NCBI GenBank assembly: GCA_016208485.1
Contig: JACQXY010000027.1
Location: 1-39,825 of the forward strand
Source: Acidobacteriota bacterium
GTDB taxonomy: Bacteria; Actinomycetota; AC-67
Reading direction: 5' to 3'
Length of the DNA stretch: 39,825 nucleotides
Shown: positions 30,556 to 38,794 of the stretch, one piece after another
Layout: each line of letters opens with the position of its first letter
How positions within the stretch are numbered: position 1 is the stretch's first letter
Translations under genes and position numbers: made by a program
Notes under the pieces: model-generated
The model's database searches: none
Told to the model about the DNA's origin: nothing
Seen by the model: the letters and a program-made list of their open reading frames with translations, nothing else

Positions 30556-31758
30556 ATGCGTGAGGCGGTCATCGTCGAGGCGGTGCGCACGCCCCTCGGC
30601 AGGCGCGGCGGCAAGCTCAAGGACTGGCACCCGGTCGACCTGCTGGCCGACACGCTTCGCGAGCTGTTCGCGCGCAGCGGCGCCGATCCGGCGCTCGTGG
30701 ACGACAACATCACGGGCTGCGTTTCCCAGGTCGGCGAGCAGGCGCTGAACATCGGCCGGAACGCCTGGCTCTCGGCCGGTCTTCCGGAGCACGTGCCGGC
30801 GACCACCGTGGACCGGCAGTGCGGCTCGTCCCAGCAGGCGGCCCACTTCGGCGCGCAGGGCGTGATGGCCGGAGCCTACGACCTGGTCGTGGCATCCGGC
30901 GTCGAGCATATGACCCGCGTGCCGATGGGCGCGAGCTTCATGTCGGGACCTGGGTTCCCCTTCACCCAGCAGCTCCAGGACCGCTACGGCGGCAATCTCG
31001 TGCCGCAGGGCATCAGCGCGGAGCTGGTCGCGGCGAAGTGGGGCTTGACTCGCGAGGAGAACGACGCGTTCGGCTACCGCTCCCAGTCGCTCGCCCGTCA
31101 GGCGACGAAGGAGGGGCGGTTCCAGCGCGAGATCCACCCGATCAAGATCCAGGGCGAGTCCGGTCCCGAGATGTTCGAGATCGACGAGGGCCTGCGCGAG
31201 ACCTCCCCGGAGAAACTTGCGTCGCTGAAGCCGGCCTTCTTCAACGAGGACATCGGGAAGAGATTCCCCGACATCAAGTGGGTCGTCACGGCCGGCACCT
31301 CCTCGCAGATCACCGACGGCGCCGCGGCGATGCTGATCACCACACCTGAGAAGGCGAAGGATCTGGGCCTCAAGCCGCGCGCCCGCTTCCACACCTTCGC
31401 GCTCGCGGCGGCCGATCCGGTCCTGATGCTGTCCGGGCCGATCCCGGCGACGCAGAAGGCGCTCGAGCGCGCGGGACTGAAGCTCGGAGACATCGACGCG
31501 GTCGAGATCAACGAGGCCTTCGCCGCCGTCGTGCTCGCCTGGGCGAAGGAGCTCGGCGCCGACGAGAAGTGGTTCGAGAAGAACGTCAACCCGAACGGCG
31601 GCGCGATCGCGATCGGCCACCCGCTCGGCGCCTCCGGCGCGCGCCTCATGACCACGCTGCTGCACGAGCTGGAGCGCCGCGGGGGCCGCTACGGGCTCCA
31701 GACCATGTGCGAGGGCGGCGGGATGGCAAACGCCACGATCATCGAGCGCCTGGACTGA
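30556..31758 (+). CDS. acetyl-CoA C-acyltransferase (thiolase)
   Basis: This 400-residue thiolase cleaves 3-ketoacyl-CoA with CoA or condenses two acyl-CoA. The nucleophilic Cys is C89 in TVDRQCGSSQQA. H355 lies in NGGAIAIGHPLGASG and the acid/base C385 in MCEGGGMANA. The ATG at 30556 follows GGGAGGGTGAGGA; an in-frame GTG at 30547 is less likely because it sits inside that ribosome site. Length and the DRQCGSSQQA form resemble degradative actinobacterial FadA-type enzymes, including steroid-pathway ones. It is a single gene with its own promoter and terminator, separate from the other acyl-CoA genes here. Confidence 0.95.
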   Translation: MREAVIVEAVRTPLGRRGGKLKDWHPVDLLADTLRELFARSGADPALVDDNITGCVSQVGEQALNIGRNAWLSAGLPEHVPATTVDRQCGSSQQAAHFGAQGVMAGAYDLVVASGVEHMTRVPMGASFMSGPGFPFTQQLQDRYGGNLVPQGISAELVAAKWGLTREENDAFGYRSQSLARQATKEGRFQREIHPIKIQGESGPEMFEIDEGLRETSPEKLASLKPAFFNEDIGKRFPDIKWVVTAGTSSQITDGAAAMLITTPEKAKDLGLKPRARFHTFALAAADPVLMLSGPIPATQKALERAGLKLGDIDAVEINEAFAAVVLAWAKELGADEKWFEKNVNPNGGAIAIGHPLGASGARLMTTLLHELERRGGRYGLQTMCEGGGMANATIIERLD

Positions 31759-31774
31759 GATCCGAGCACGCGCG

Positions 31775-31799
31775 AAGGGCCCCGGCGACCGGGGCTCTT
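31775..31799 (+). terminator. thiolase terminator
   Basis: AAGGGCCCCGG and CCGGGGCTCTT pair through 11 base pairs (one G-U) around CGA, 16 bp after the thiolase stop. The tail is only weakly U-rich. Confidence 0.65.
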
Positions 31800-31842
31800 C
31801 CGTTAGGGTGGGCCCGCTCGGATTCGGTGAGAGGAGCGGTGA

Positions 31843-32100
31843 GTGGAGAGCGTCGTCGGGGTCCTGCTCGGGGTGGTGATCTTCGCGCTCGGCTTCGGGA
31901 TCCTCCGCGCGTTCGCGCGATCGGCGCCCGGGGCAACGCCGGTGGAGGCTGAGGCGGCGGCCGAGGAGGAGGCGCTGCGCGTCACCTTCCGGTGTGGAGC
32001 CTGCGGGACCGAGGTTCTGCTCCTTCGAAAGGGATCGAATGCGCCCCCGCGCCACTGCGGCGAGCCGATGGTCCGGCGCGCGGAGATCGCCGGCGACTGA
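31843..32100 (+). CDS. small membrane protein with zinc ribbon
   Basis: This 85-residue protein starts at a GTG with GAGAGGAG upstream. An N-terminal transmembrane helix (VVGVLLGVVIFALGFGILRAF) is followed by an Ala/Glu linker (about 30-43). A zinc-ribbon-like domain then has CGACG and HCGEPM, a C-x2-C ... H-C pattern. No function is known to me. It is convergent with the FmdB-type zinc-ribbon gene 36 bp away. Confidence 0.75.
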   Translation: MESVVGVLLGVVIFALGFGILRAFARSAPGATPVEAEAAAEEEALRVTFRCGACGTEVLLLRKGSNAPPRHCGEPMVRRAEIAGD

Positions 32101-32136
32101 TGGCCGGTGGCGCAGGGCATGCGGTACCCGTGCCGT

Positions 32137-32385
32137 CTACTCGTCGGTGATGCGCTCGGCGCGCTCCTTGAGCCGCTTCCAGGACTTGCGGGACCCGCTT
32201 TCCGGCACGAGCGAGTCGGTCCGCTTGAAGCCCCAGCCTTCGAAGACGACGTGGACCCGGCCGCTCCAGGCTCGCTTGAGCATCCCTCCGCAGGCGGCGC
32301 AGGCGGCGGGCGGCTCCTCGCGGGCGAGGAGGATGTGCTCCTCCCGGGCCCCGCAGCCTGCGCACCGGTACTCGTAGATCGGCAT
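32137..32385 (-). CDS. FmdB-family zinc-ribbon protein
   Basis: This 82-residue protein begins MPIYEYRCAGCG, the family's characteristic start, and has two C-x2-C pairs (CAGC, CAAC) that should bind one zinc. A basic tail runs GSRKSWKRLKERAERI. A start two codons earlier is possible, but GGAG sits at the right distance for 32385. The family is annotated as putative regulators; the mechanism is unknown. It lies upstream of no enzyme here, so no pathway can be assigned. Confidence 0.88.
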   Translation of the reverse strand: MPIYEYRCAGCGAREEHILLAREEPPAACAACGGMLKRAWSGRVHVVFEGWGFKRTDSLVPESGSRKSWKRLKERAERITDE

Positions 32386-32430
32386 TTCCACAGCTCCATC
32401 CCCATCTGGGGAAGAACGACACCTCTGTAA

Positions 32431-32730
32431 TTACAGCCCGGTCGAGGAGGGCTTCGCCTTCATGAAGCGCTCGACCACTCCGACCAGCTCGGCGATCTTC
32501 GCCTCGGCCGACTCGGTCCCCACGGCGTCCCGCACGCACCCCCTGATGTGGTCCGAGAGCATGTGGAGACCGACCTTCTCCAGGCCGGCGGCCGCCGCCT
32601 GGATCTGCGTGAGGACGTCGACGCAGTACTTGTCCTCCTCGATCATCCGCTGAACGCCCCGCACCTGGCCTTCCACGCGCCGGAGCCTCGCGAGGAGCTG
32701 CTCCCTGCTCTGCCCGTAGAGGTAGGCCAT
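32431..32730 (-). CDS. csoR: CsoR-family copper-sensing repressor
   Basis: This 99-residue four-helix-bundle repressor has RLRRVEGQVRGVQRMIEEDKYC as its first signature. The Cu(I) ligands lie at C36, H61 and C65 (KYC, SDHIRGC), the same numbers as in the M. tuberculosis protein as I recall. GGGAGATGAG precedes the ATG. Binding of Cu(I) releases DNA. A palindromic operator overlaps its own promoter, so it autoregulates. No copper ATPase or chaperone is adjacent, which is unusual; the targets may be elsewhere. A sensor for another ligand (for example persulfide, as in CstR) is less likely because His is present. Confidence 0.92.
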   Translation of the reverse strand: MAYLYGQSREQLLARLRRVEGQVRGVQRMIEEDKYCVDVLTQIQAAAAGLEKVGLHMLSDHIRGCVRDAVGTESAEAKIAELVGVVERFMKAKPSSTGL

Positions 32731-32742
32731 CTCATCTCCCGC

Positions 32743-32767
32743 ATACCCGGAGGGGGTATCTAGTATA
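32743..32767 (-). promoter_or_regulatory. csoR promoter and CsoR operator
   Basis: The inverted repeat ATACCC-GGAGG-GGGTAT (32743-32759) matches the GC-tract operator type of CsoR proteins (TACCC/GGGTA). Immediately upstream in the minus direction lies the -10 box TATACT (32767-32762). The operator thus covers the start of transcription. No clear -35 box is seen. Confidence 0.7.
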
Positions 32768-32804
32768 GGTCCGTCTGTCGGATGAGGCGCGACGGCGCCG
32801 CGAC

Positions 32805-33035
32805 TCAGCGCCAGAAGACGCCGAAGCCGAAGCCGGCGGCGATGAGGCCGAAGCCTGAGAGCAGCCCCCACACCGGCGAGCCGCCGGGAAGGATCTGAAG
32901 GTAGTAGAGCACGAGATCCACGACGCCGATCGCGAGCAGCGCCAGCATCGCGATCGGAATCCAGCGTGGCGAGGGCTTGGGCTTGGCTTTGGGCGGGGCG
33001 ATGTACCGCGTGCGCTTCGACTTCGAGACGGGCAT
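32805..33035 (-). CDS. crgA: cell-division protein CrgA-like
   Basis: This 76-residue protein matches the CrgA plan. A basic N-terminus MPVSKSKRTRYIAPPKAKPK and the phrase SPRW lead into the first helix (IPIAMLALLAIGVVDLVLYYL). A short loop with LPGGSPVW and a second helix (GLLSGFGLIAAGFGFGVFWR) end in WR. CrgA is a septum-associated protein of actinobacteria that links FtsZ-ring and peptidoglycan factors. GGAGGAG precedes the ATG. It is divergent from a DUF881 gene, as in mycobacteria, which supports both the call and the phylum. Confidence 0.9.
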   Translation of the reverse strand: MPVSKSKRTRYIAPPKAKPKPSPRWIPIAMLALLAIGVVDLVLYYLQILPGGSPVWGLLSGFGLIAAGFGFGVFWR

Positions 33036-33067
33036 GACTCCTCCGTGGTCCGGATCCCCCGCGCGCG

Positions 33068-33097
33068 TTCACGCAGCAAGCGGCGCGAGACTACAAT
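33068..33097 (+). promoter_or_regulatory. promoter of the DUF881 gene
   Basis: TTCACG (33068-33073), an 18-bp spacer and TACAAT (33092-33097) lie between crgA and the DUF881 gene. The leader would be about 30 nt. Confidence 0.5.
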
Positions 33098-33133
33098 GAT
33101 ACACGAAGGTCGTGCGAAACCGATTCGGATGGC

Positions 33134-33862
33134 ATGAATCCTCCGCCTTCTTCCCCGCTTCTTCGAGCGGCGGCGTCTCTCTCCGTCGTGGCGCTCGGCG
33201 TCGCGCTCGTCGCTTCGGCGCGCGGGGTCGCCCGTCCCGGGCCACGGCTGTCTCGCAGGACCGATCTCGTGGACCTGATCGGACGCGAGAGCGCCCGGGT
33301 CCAGGAGTTGCGAACTCGCCTCGACCTGCTCGCGGCCGACTTGCGGAGGATGCAGAGCGGCTCCGAGGGGCGCGAGGGTCGGATGGCGGCCATCCGCGGC
33401 CGCATCGACGCTCTGGCCCCGCTCGCCGGGCTGGCGCCGGTCCGGGGCCCCGGGGTCGTGGTTGTGCTCCGCGATTCCAAGCTGCGAGAGTCGCCCACCG
33501 GGGATCCGAACGATCTCGTCGTGCACGAGCAAGACTTGCAGGCGGTGGTGAACGGTTTGTGGGCCGCCGGCGCGGAGGCGGTCTCGGTGAGCGGGGAGCG
33601 GATCACGTCGCTGAGCGCGATCCGCTGCGTCGGGAACACCCTTCTGCTCCACGGCTCGGTCTACAGCCCGCCGTACCAGATCGAGGCGATCGGTGATCCG
33701 GCCCGATTGATGCGCGATTTCGCGGCCGATCCGCTCGTGGAGCGCGTGCGGGTGGTCGCCGAGCACTTCGGGCTCGGCTTCGAGACCGGGCGGGACGACT
33801 CCCTGTCGCTCCCCGCGTTCCGCGGCGTCCTCGCGATGCGCTTCGCCGACCGGGCGGCGTAG
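33134..33862 (+). CDS. DUF881-family membrane-anchored protein
   Basis: This 242-residue protein has a single N-terminal membrane segment (about 9-30), then a coiled-coil stretch (DLIGRESARVQELRTRLDLLAADLRR). The DUF881 domain follows, with GPGVVVVLRDSK, DLVVHEQDLQAVVNGLWAAGAEAVSVSGERI, CVGNTLLLHGSVYSPPYQIEAIGDP and the end GVLAMRFA. The family, called YlxW/YlxX-like in Firmicutes, lies near division genes and its role is unknown. In mycobacteria it sits between crgA and trpG. Here the same order is kept, but two other genes intervene. It abuts the convergent acylase gene with no gap. Confidence 0.92.
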   Translation: MNPPPSSPLLRAAASLSVVALGVALVASARGVARPGPRLSRRTDLVDLIGRESARVQELRTRLDLLAADLRRMQSGSEGREGRMAAIRGRIDALAPLAGLAPVRGPGVVVVLRDSKLRESPTGDPNDLVVHEQDLQAVVNGLWAAGAEAVSVSGERITSLSAIRCVGNTLLLHGSVYSPPYQIEAIGDPARLMRDFAADPLVERVRVVAEHFGLGFETGRDDSLSLPAFRGVLAMRFADRAA

Positions 33863-36232
33863 CTACCCCGGCGGCGCGAGCACGAGCCGGCCTTCGCTCG
33901 CCGCCTCGACGGCGGCTCGCGTGAAGGGGGCGCGCCGGTACTCCCCGCGCAGCCACATCTCGCACTGGTCGCGGAAGTGCGGGCTCGCCGGGTTGCCGGA
34001 CTGCCCTACGGTGACGACCCGGAGCGTGCGGTCGAAGTCGCCGAGGTCCACGATCTGGCGCCAGCTCGAGACGGCGGCGTCCCGGTAGTCCTCGCCGGGG
34101 GTGAAGACCCCGCGGTTCACAGTGTCGTCGCCGCCGGGCGCCTCGAAGGGGCCGGCCGATAGCAGAGGGGCGAGCGCCGGCACCGCGCGCGCGATCACGT
34201 GCTCGAAGTGCACCTGGTGGAGGCGGCCCCATCTCCACTCGGAGACGTCGGGCCCGAGGCGGGCCTCGAGGTCGGCGCAGGCACGCCCGAGCGCGCGGCC
34301 GAGAAGGGCGCGGCGCGCCCCGACGTTGTCCCCGCCGCCGCCTACCCAGAAGGCTTGGGGACGGCGCAGGATGTCGCGGATCGCATCGTACGCCCAGGCG
34401 GTCACCCAGCCCTTCAGCCGGTGGTAGGAGTCGAAGAGGTCGGCCCCGAGCTTCTCGCCGAACAGCTCCTCGGAAACCTTGTAGAGCCAGACGTTGAACA
34501 CGGCTCCGCCGACCGATCCGGGGTCGAGCGAGCGGTCCCAGCGCTTGACCTCCTTCAAAGCATCGGCGGTGAGGCCGTCGCCGGCGTCGGCCTCGAGGAA
34601 GAGGTCCACGAGGTCGTCGGCGATCCCGGAGTGCACGTCGCGCTGGATGCGCGCCATGTCGTCCGGGTCCAGGCGCTCCTTCTCGGTGAGCAGGCGCACG
34701 ATCCGCCGGATCCGGTGGGACGGCTCCCAGTCGTTGGTCACGTAGTGCGGGTAGTCGAGGTCCACGACCCTGTGGTTCGCGGTCGCGATGAATCCCTGCG
34801 GCGGGTTGAGGACGCTCGGCAGCTCGTCGAACGGGACGGTGCCGCGCCACTCGTGCTCGCCGTCCCATCCCGGCAGCGGCGCCGCGCCCGAGCCCTTCGC
34901 GCGAATGGGCAGCGTCCCGGTGAACTGGTAGCCGATGTTGCCGTCCACGTCGGCGTAGACCATGTTCTGACCGGCCGCCGGCCAGCGGCGCGCCGCGGCG
35001 CGGAACTCCTCCCAGCTCCCGGCGCGGTCGAGCGCCTCGATCGCCGACTGGTCGGGCACCAGGTCGAAATGGATCCAGCGGAGCGCGAGCGGCTCGGCGA
35101 TCGCCCCCTCGCGCACCTGCGGGTCGGCCGCGCCGACGATGAGGTCGGTGAGGAGCGGCCCGTGGTGGGTCGCTCGCACCTCGTGGATCCGCGCCGCGGC
35201 CTCGCCCCGCACGAGGATCTCCTCTCGGATGCGCTCGACGCGGCGCCACTCCCCTTCGAACTCGTAGGTGAGGCCGTCCGCCGACAGGCGCTCGAGGTAG
35301 AGGTCCTCGCAATCGGCCTGGGTGTTCGTGAAGCCCCAGGCGATCCGGCGATTGTTGCCGATGACCACGCCGGGGATGCCGGGGAGCGAGACCCCCGAGG
35401 CCTCCATCTCGGGGCAGGAGAGGTGGATCTCGTACCAGATCGCCGGCATCTGCACCGCGAGGTGCGGGTCGTTGCAGAGGATCGGCTTGCCGGTTGCGGA
35501 CTTCGACCCCGCGACGACCCAGTTGTTCGAGCCGGTCCCCGGACGCGCGCCGCCGGCGGCGGCCACCGCTTCGAGAAGCTCGCGCGCGACGCCGGGGAAC
35601 GCCCGCGACTGTGTGGTCGCGAGCGGACCCTCGCCCCCCGAGAAGGGCGCCAACTCGCTCGCGCGCTCGGCTCCGAGCCGGCGCGCGAGCTGGGCGCGCA
35701 GGACCTCGAAGGGCCAGTTCGTGGAGAGCAGGAAGGAGATGGCGAGCGACATCGAGACGGCGTCGACGAGACCTTCGTCCTCGCTCGTCGCGGTCTCGGG
35801 CTCGACGGCGAGGATCTGGTACTCGACGGGTCTCGGGAGCGAGCGCACGGCCGCGCGGAAACCGGCGAGGTAGGCGCGCCCGATCGCGCGGCTGCGGTCG
35901 TCGAGTCTGCCGGCGAGCGCGCGCGCGGCGCGCCCGAGGCCGATCGTGCGGAAGAACCGGTCCATCGCCACGCCGGGCTCGCCGACGACCTCGGCCAGGC
36001 GCCCCTGCGCCAGGCGCCGCGTGAAGTCGATCTGCCAGAGGCGCTCCGCGGCGTGGAGGTACCCCTGCGCTACGTAGAGGTCGTCGAGCCCCGAGGCATA
36101 GACGTGCGGGACTCCCCACGAGTCGGTCAGGACCTCGACCTCGCCGGCGAGCCCCTCGATCTGGAGGCGCCCTTCGACCGGCCGGAGCGCCGATCGAGCG
36201 TGCTCCCGCAACCCGGCGATCCAGTCGTCCAT
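33863..36232 (-). CDS. penicillin-acylase-family N-terminal-nucleophile hydrolase
   Basis: This 789-residue precursor belongs to the family that self-cleaves before a catalytic Ser. Here the site is G234/S235 in GTGSNNWVVAGSKSATGKP, giving an alpha chain of about 234 residues and a beta chain of about 555. Other marks are VLTDSWGVPHVYA, YLHAAERLWQIDFTRR, NDPHLAVQMPAIWYEIHL and GIPGVVIGNNRRIAWGFT. Relatives hydrolyse beta-lactam side chains, acyl-homoserine lactones or acyl-peptides in the periplasm. No signal peptide is seen (it begins MDDWIAGLREHARS), so it may act in the cytoplasm, or its export signal is missing. It is divergent from an acyl-CoA ligase that could activate a released acid. 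Confidence 0.93.
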   Translation of the reverse strand: MDDWIAGLREHARSALRPVEGRLQIEGLAGEVEVLTDSWGVPHVYASGLDDLYVAQGYLHAAERLWQIDFTRRLAQGRLAEVVGEPGVAMDRFFRTIGLGRAARALAGRLDDRSRAIGRAYLAGFRAAVRSLPRPVEYQILAVEPETATSEDEGLVDAVSMSLAISFLLSTNWPFEVLRAQLARRLGAERASELAPFSGGEGPLATTQSRAFPGVARELLEAVAAAGGARPGTGSNNWVVAGSKSATGKPILCNDPHLAVQMPAIWYEIHLSCPEMEASGVSLPGIPGVVIGNNRRIAWGFTNTQADCEDLYLERLSADGLTYEFEGEWRRVERIREEILVRGEAAARIHEVRATHHGPLLTDLIVGAADPQVREGAIAEPLALRWIHFDLVPDQSAIEALDRAGSWEEFRAAARRWPAAGQNMVYADVDGNIGYQFTGTLPIRAKGSGAAPLPGWDGEHEWRGTVPFDELPSVLNPPQGFIATANHRVVDLDYPHYVTNDWEPSHRIRRIVRLLTEKERLDPDDMARIQRDVHSGIADDLVDLFLEADAGDGLTADALKEVKRWDRSLDPGSVGGAVFNVWLYKVSEELFGEKLGADLFDSYHRLKGWVTAWAYDAIRDILRRPQAFWVGGGGDNVGARRALLGRALGRACADLEARLGPDVSEWRWGRLHQVHFEHVIARAVPALAPLLSAGPFEAPGGDDTVNRGVFTPGEDYRDAAVSSWRQIVDLGDFDRTLRVVTVGQSGNPASPHFRDQCEMWLRGEYRRAPFTRAAVEAASEGRLVLAPPG

Positions 36233-36311
36233 CCCGCCCCTCCCATCCTGCGGCCGGAACCCCGGCCCGGATCAGGAAGGCTACCGGCGGCCCCGAGCTC
36301 GGGACAAGGGG

Positions 36312-36341
36312 TTGAGCGCGAGACGTGTTCTGGGCGAGAAT
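36312..36341 (+). promoter_or_regulatory. possible promoter of the acyl-CoA ligase/trpG unit
   Basis: TTGAGC (36312-36317), an 18-bp spacer and GAGAAT (36336-36341) lie in the 171-bp region between the divergent acylase and ligase genes. Each box matches four of six consensus bases. Confidence 0.35.
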
Positions 36342-36403
36342 CCGGGGGCGCGGCCGCACGGCCGTGCCTCCGGGCGTGGCGGCCGGGCATGAGGGAGGGC
36401 GTG

Positions 36404-38092
36404 ATGGAGCGGATCTGGCTCAAGAGCTACCCGTTCGGGATTCCCGAGAGCCACGAGTACCCGGAGGTCGCGGTCACCGCGCTCCTGGACGAGGCGGCGC
36501 GCAAGCATCCGGACGCTCCTGCGCTCGACTTCCAGGGCGCGCGCACGACCTACCGAGAGCTGTCGGGGGCCGTGGACCGGTTCGCGAGCGTCTTGCGGGA
36601 CCTCGGGGTGAAGAAGGGAACTCGCGTCGGCACGATCCTGCCGAACGTGCCGCAGAACGTCATCGCCTACTACGCGACGCTGCGGCTCGGCGGGGTCGTG
36701 GTGGAGAACAACCCCCAGTACACCGAGCGCGAGCTTCAGCACCAGATCGCCGACTCCGGCATCGAGGTGCTCGTCACCCTCGATCTGTTCTACGACAAGG
36801 TCAAGGCGATCCGCGGGTCCCTGCCGTCGCTGCGTGAGGTGATCGTCACCGACGTCTTCGACGGCATGAAGGGGATCAAGGCGCTCCTCGGCCCGAAGAC
36901 CAAGAAAGGGAAGGCGCACACGGCTCCCGTGCCGGCGACCGAGCCGGTGCGGTTCTGGAAGCGCCTGATGAAGTCGGCGACCGGAGGCGTCGCGCAGGCG
37001 CCGATCGACGCGCGCCGTGATCTTGCCCTTCTCCAATACACCGGCGGGACGACCGGGGTCTCCAAGGGCGTCATGCTCACTCACTACAACCTGGTCGCGA
37101 ACGCCTGGCAAGGCCGCCTGTGGTTCCCCGACTTGCAGGATGGCAAGGAGATCGTGATGTGCGCCTTGCCCCTGTTTCACTCCTACGGGCAGACGGTGTG
37201 CATGAACGTCGGGATCCTGATGGCCGGGATGCTTGTGCTCGTGCCGAACCCGCGCGACATCCCGGGGCTCCTGAAGGAGATCGACCGCACGAGGCCGACG
37301 ATGTTCCCCGGCGTCCCGACCCTCTACGTCAACCTCCTCAACCACCCGGACCTCGGCAAGTACGAGCTGAAGTCGATCCGCGCGTGCCTGTCGGGCGCGG
37401 CGCCGCTGCCGGTCGAGGTGCAGGAGCAGTGGGAGAAGGCGACCGGCGGGCGGCTCGTCGAGGGGTATGGCCTGTCGGAGACCTCGCCGATCTCGCACGC
37501 CAATCCCGTCTACGGCAAGCGCAAGATCGGCACGATCGGTCTGCCGGTGCCCGACACCGACTGCAGGCTCGTGGACGTGGACGACCCGGCGAAGGAGGTC
37601 GACCCGCCGGGGCCCGGAGAGCTGTGCATCAAGGGCCCGCAGGTGATGCAGGGGTACTGGAACCGCCCCGACGAGACCGAGGGGGTTCTGCGCGACGGCT
37701 GGCTCTTCACCGGCGACATCGCGCAGGTTGACGAGGAGGGCTTCTTCAAGATCGTCGACCGCAAGAAGGACCTGATCATCGTCGGCGGGTTCAACGTCTA
37801 CCCGCGCGACGTGGAGGAGATCCTCTACCAGCACCCGAAGATCCTGGAGTGCGCGGTCGCCGGGCTCCGCTCGCCGAAGTCCGGGGAGATGGTGAAGGCC
37901 TACATCGTGCTGAAGTCGGGGGAGACTGCGACGGCGCAGGAGATCGAGGCGTTCTGCCGCGAGCGCCTCACCGCGTACAAGATTCCGAAGGAGTTCGAGT
38001 TCCGCGCGGAGCTGCCGAAGACCATGGTCGGCAAGGTGCTCCGCCGGGCCCTGGTCGAAGAGGACATGCGGAAGCTCGCCGGGCAGGCCTGA
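36404..38092 (+). CDS. long-chain acyl-CoA ligase (AMP-forming)
   Basis: This 562-residue enzyme of the ANL superfamily activates a carboxylic acid through an acyl-adenylate. The P-loop motif is LLQYTGGTTGVSKGVMLTH, followed by the A5 motif GYGLSETSPISH, the hinge DRKKDLIIVGGFNVYPRDVEE and the C-terminal catalytic Lys in PKTMVGKVLRR. The ATG at 36404 follows GGGAGGG; upstream ATG and GTG codons in frame are poorer. NVPQNVIAYYATLRLGGVVVENNPQYTERE is typical of FadD-type fatty-acid ligases. Its stop overlaps the trpG start (TGATG arrangement), an unusual partner for a fatty-acid enzyme. Confidence 0.94.
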   Translation: MERIWLKSYPFGIPESHEYPEVAVTALLDEAARKHPDAPALDFQGARTTYRELSGAVDRFASVLRDLGVKKGTRVGTILPNVPQNVIAYYATLRLGGVVVENNPQYTERELQHQIADSGIEVLVTLDLFYDKVKAIRGSLPSLREVIVTDVFDGMKGIKALLGPKTKKGKAHTAPVPATEPVRFWKRLMKSATGGVAQAPIDARRDLALLQYTGGTTGVSKGVMLTHYNLVANAWQGRLWFPDLQDGKEIVMCALPLFHSYGQTVCMNVGILMAGMLVLVPNPRDIPGLLKEIDRTRPTMFPGVPTLYVNLLNHPDLGKYELKSIRACLSGAAPLPVEVQEQWEKATGGRLVEGYGLSETSPISHANPVYGKRKIGTIGLPVPDTDCRLVDVDDPAKEVDPPGPGELCIKGPQVMQGYWNRPDETEGVLRDGWLFTGDIAQVDEEGFFKIVDRKKDLIIVGGFNVYPRDVEEILYQHPKILECAVAGLRSPKSGEMVKAYIVLKSGETATAQEIEAFCRERLTAYKIPKEFEFRAELPKTMVGKVLRRALVEEDMRKLAGQA

Positions 38093-38700
38093 TGGCCGGA
38101 CCGAGGATCCTCGTCGTCGACAACTACGACTCCTTCACCTACAACCTGGTGCAGGAGCTGGCGGAGCTGGGCGCCGAGCCGGTCGCGGTGCGCAACGACG
38201 CCTGGACGCTCGACCGGGCTCGCGAGTTCTCCCCCGACGGGATCGTCATCTCGCCGGGCCCCGGCACTCCGGAGAACCCGAAGGACGTCGGGATCTCGAA
38301 CGACCTCATCCGCGAGCTGGGCGCGACGGTGCCGATCCTCGGCGTCTGCCTCGGCCACCAGTGCATCGGATACGTCTTCGGCGCGCGGATCGTCCGCGCG
38401 CCGAAGCTGGTCCACGGCAAGACCTCGCAGATCTACCACCGGGGGGAGGGCGTGCTCGACGGGCTCCCCATTCCGTTCGAGGCGACGCGCTACCACTCGC
38501 TCGTCGTCGAGCGAGCCTCGCTGCCGCACGAGCTGAAGGTGACCGCCGAGACCGACGACGAGCTGGTCATGGCCATGCGGCACCGCACGCTCCCGATCGA
38601 AGGCGTGCAGTTCCACCCGGAGAGCGTGCTGACGACCGAGGGCCCGAGGCTGCTCCAGAACTTCCTCGCGCGCTGCGCGCCGGCCGCGCAGCGCGCGTAG
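38092..38700 (+). CDS. trpG: anthranilate/aminodeoxychorismate synthase glutamine amidotransferase
   Basis: This 202-residue class I amidotransferase supplies ammonia from glutamine for anthranilate (tryptophan) or 4-amino-4-deoxychorismate (folate) formation. The opening ILVVDNYDSFTYNLVQ, the GPGTP loop, nucleophile C86 in GVCLGHQ, and H175/E177 in QFHPES complete the triad. The start ATG overlaps the ligase stop. As in many actinobacteria, one TrpG/PabA may serve both pathways; no TrpE or PabB gene is in the window. Its distance to crgA and DUF881 recalls the mycobacterial arrangement. Confidence 0.95.
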   Translation: MAGPRILVVDNYDSFTYNLVQELAELGAEPVAVRNDAWTLDRAREFSPDGIVISPGPGTPENPKDVGISNDLIRELGATVPILGVCLGHQCIGYVFGARIVRAPKLVHGKTSQIYHRGEGVLDGLPIPFEATRYHSLVVERASLPHELKVTAETDDELVMAMRHRTLPIEGVQFHPESVLTTEGPRLLQNFLARCAPAAQRA

Positions 38701-38794
38701 CACGATCCGCGCCCGCATCCGCCCGCTGCAGCCCCGCCGGCGTGAGCACGTCGCAGTCGCCCTGGTGCACGGTGTGTGACGGGACGCAGATCGA

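Noticed and set aside
34199..36403. Long upstream extension of the acyl-CoA ligase frame across the acylase gene
   Set aside because: The extension is antisense to a well-supported acylase, and the ligase has a proper ribosome site at 36404.
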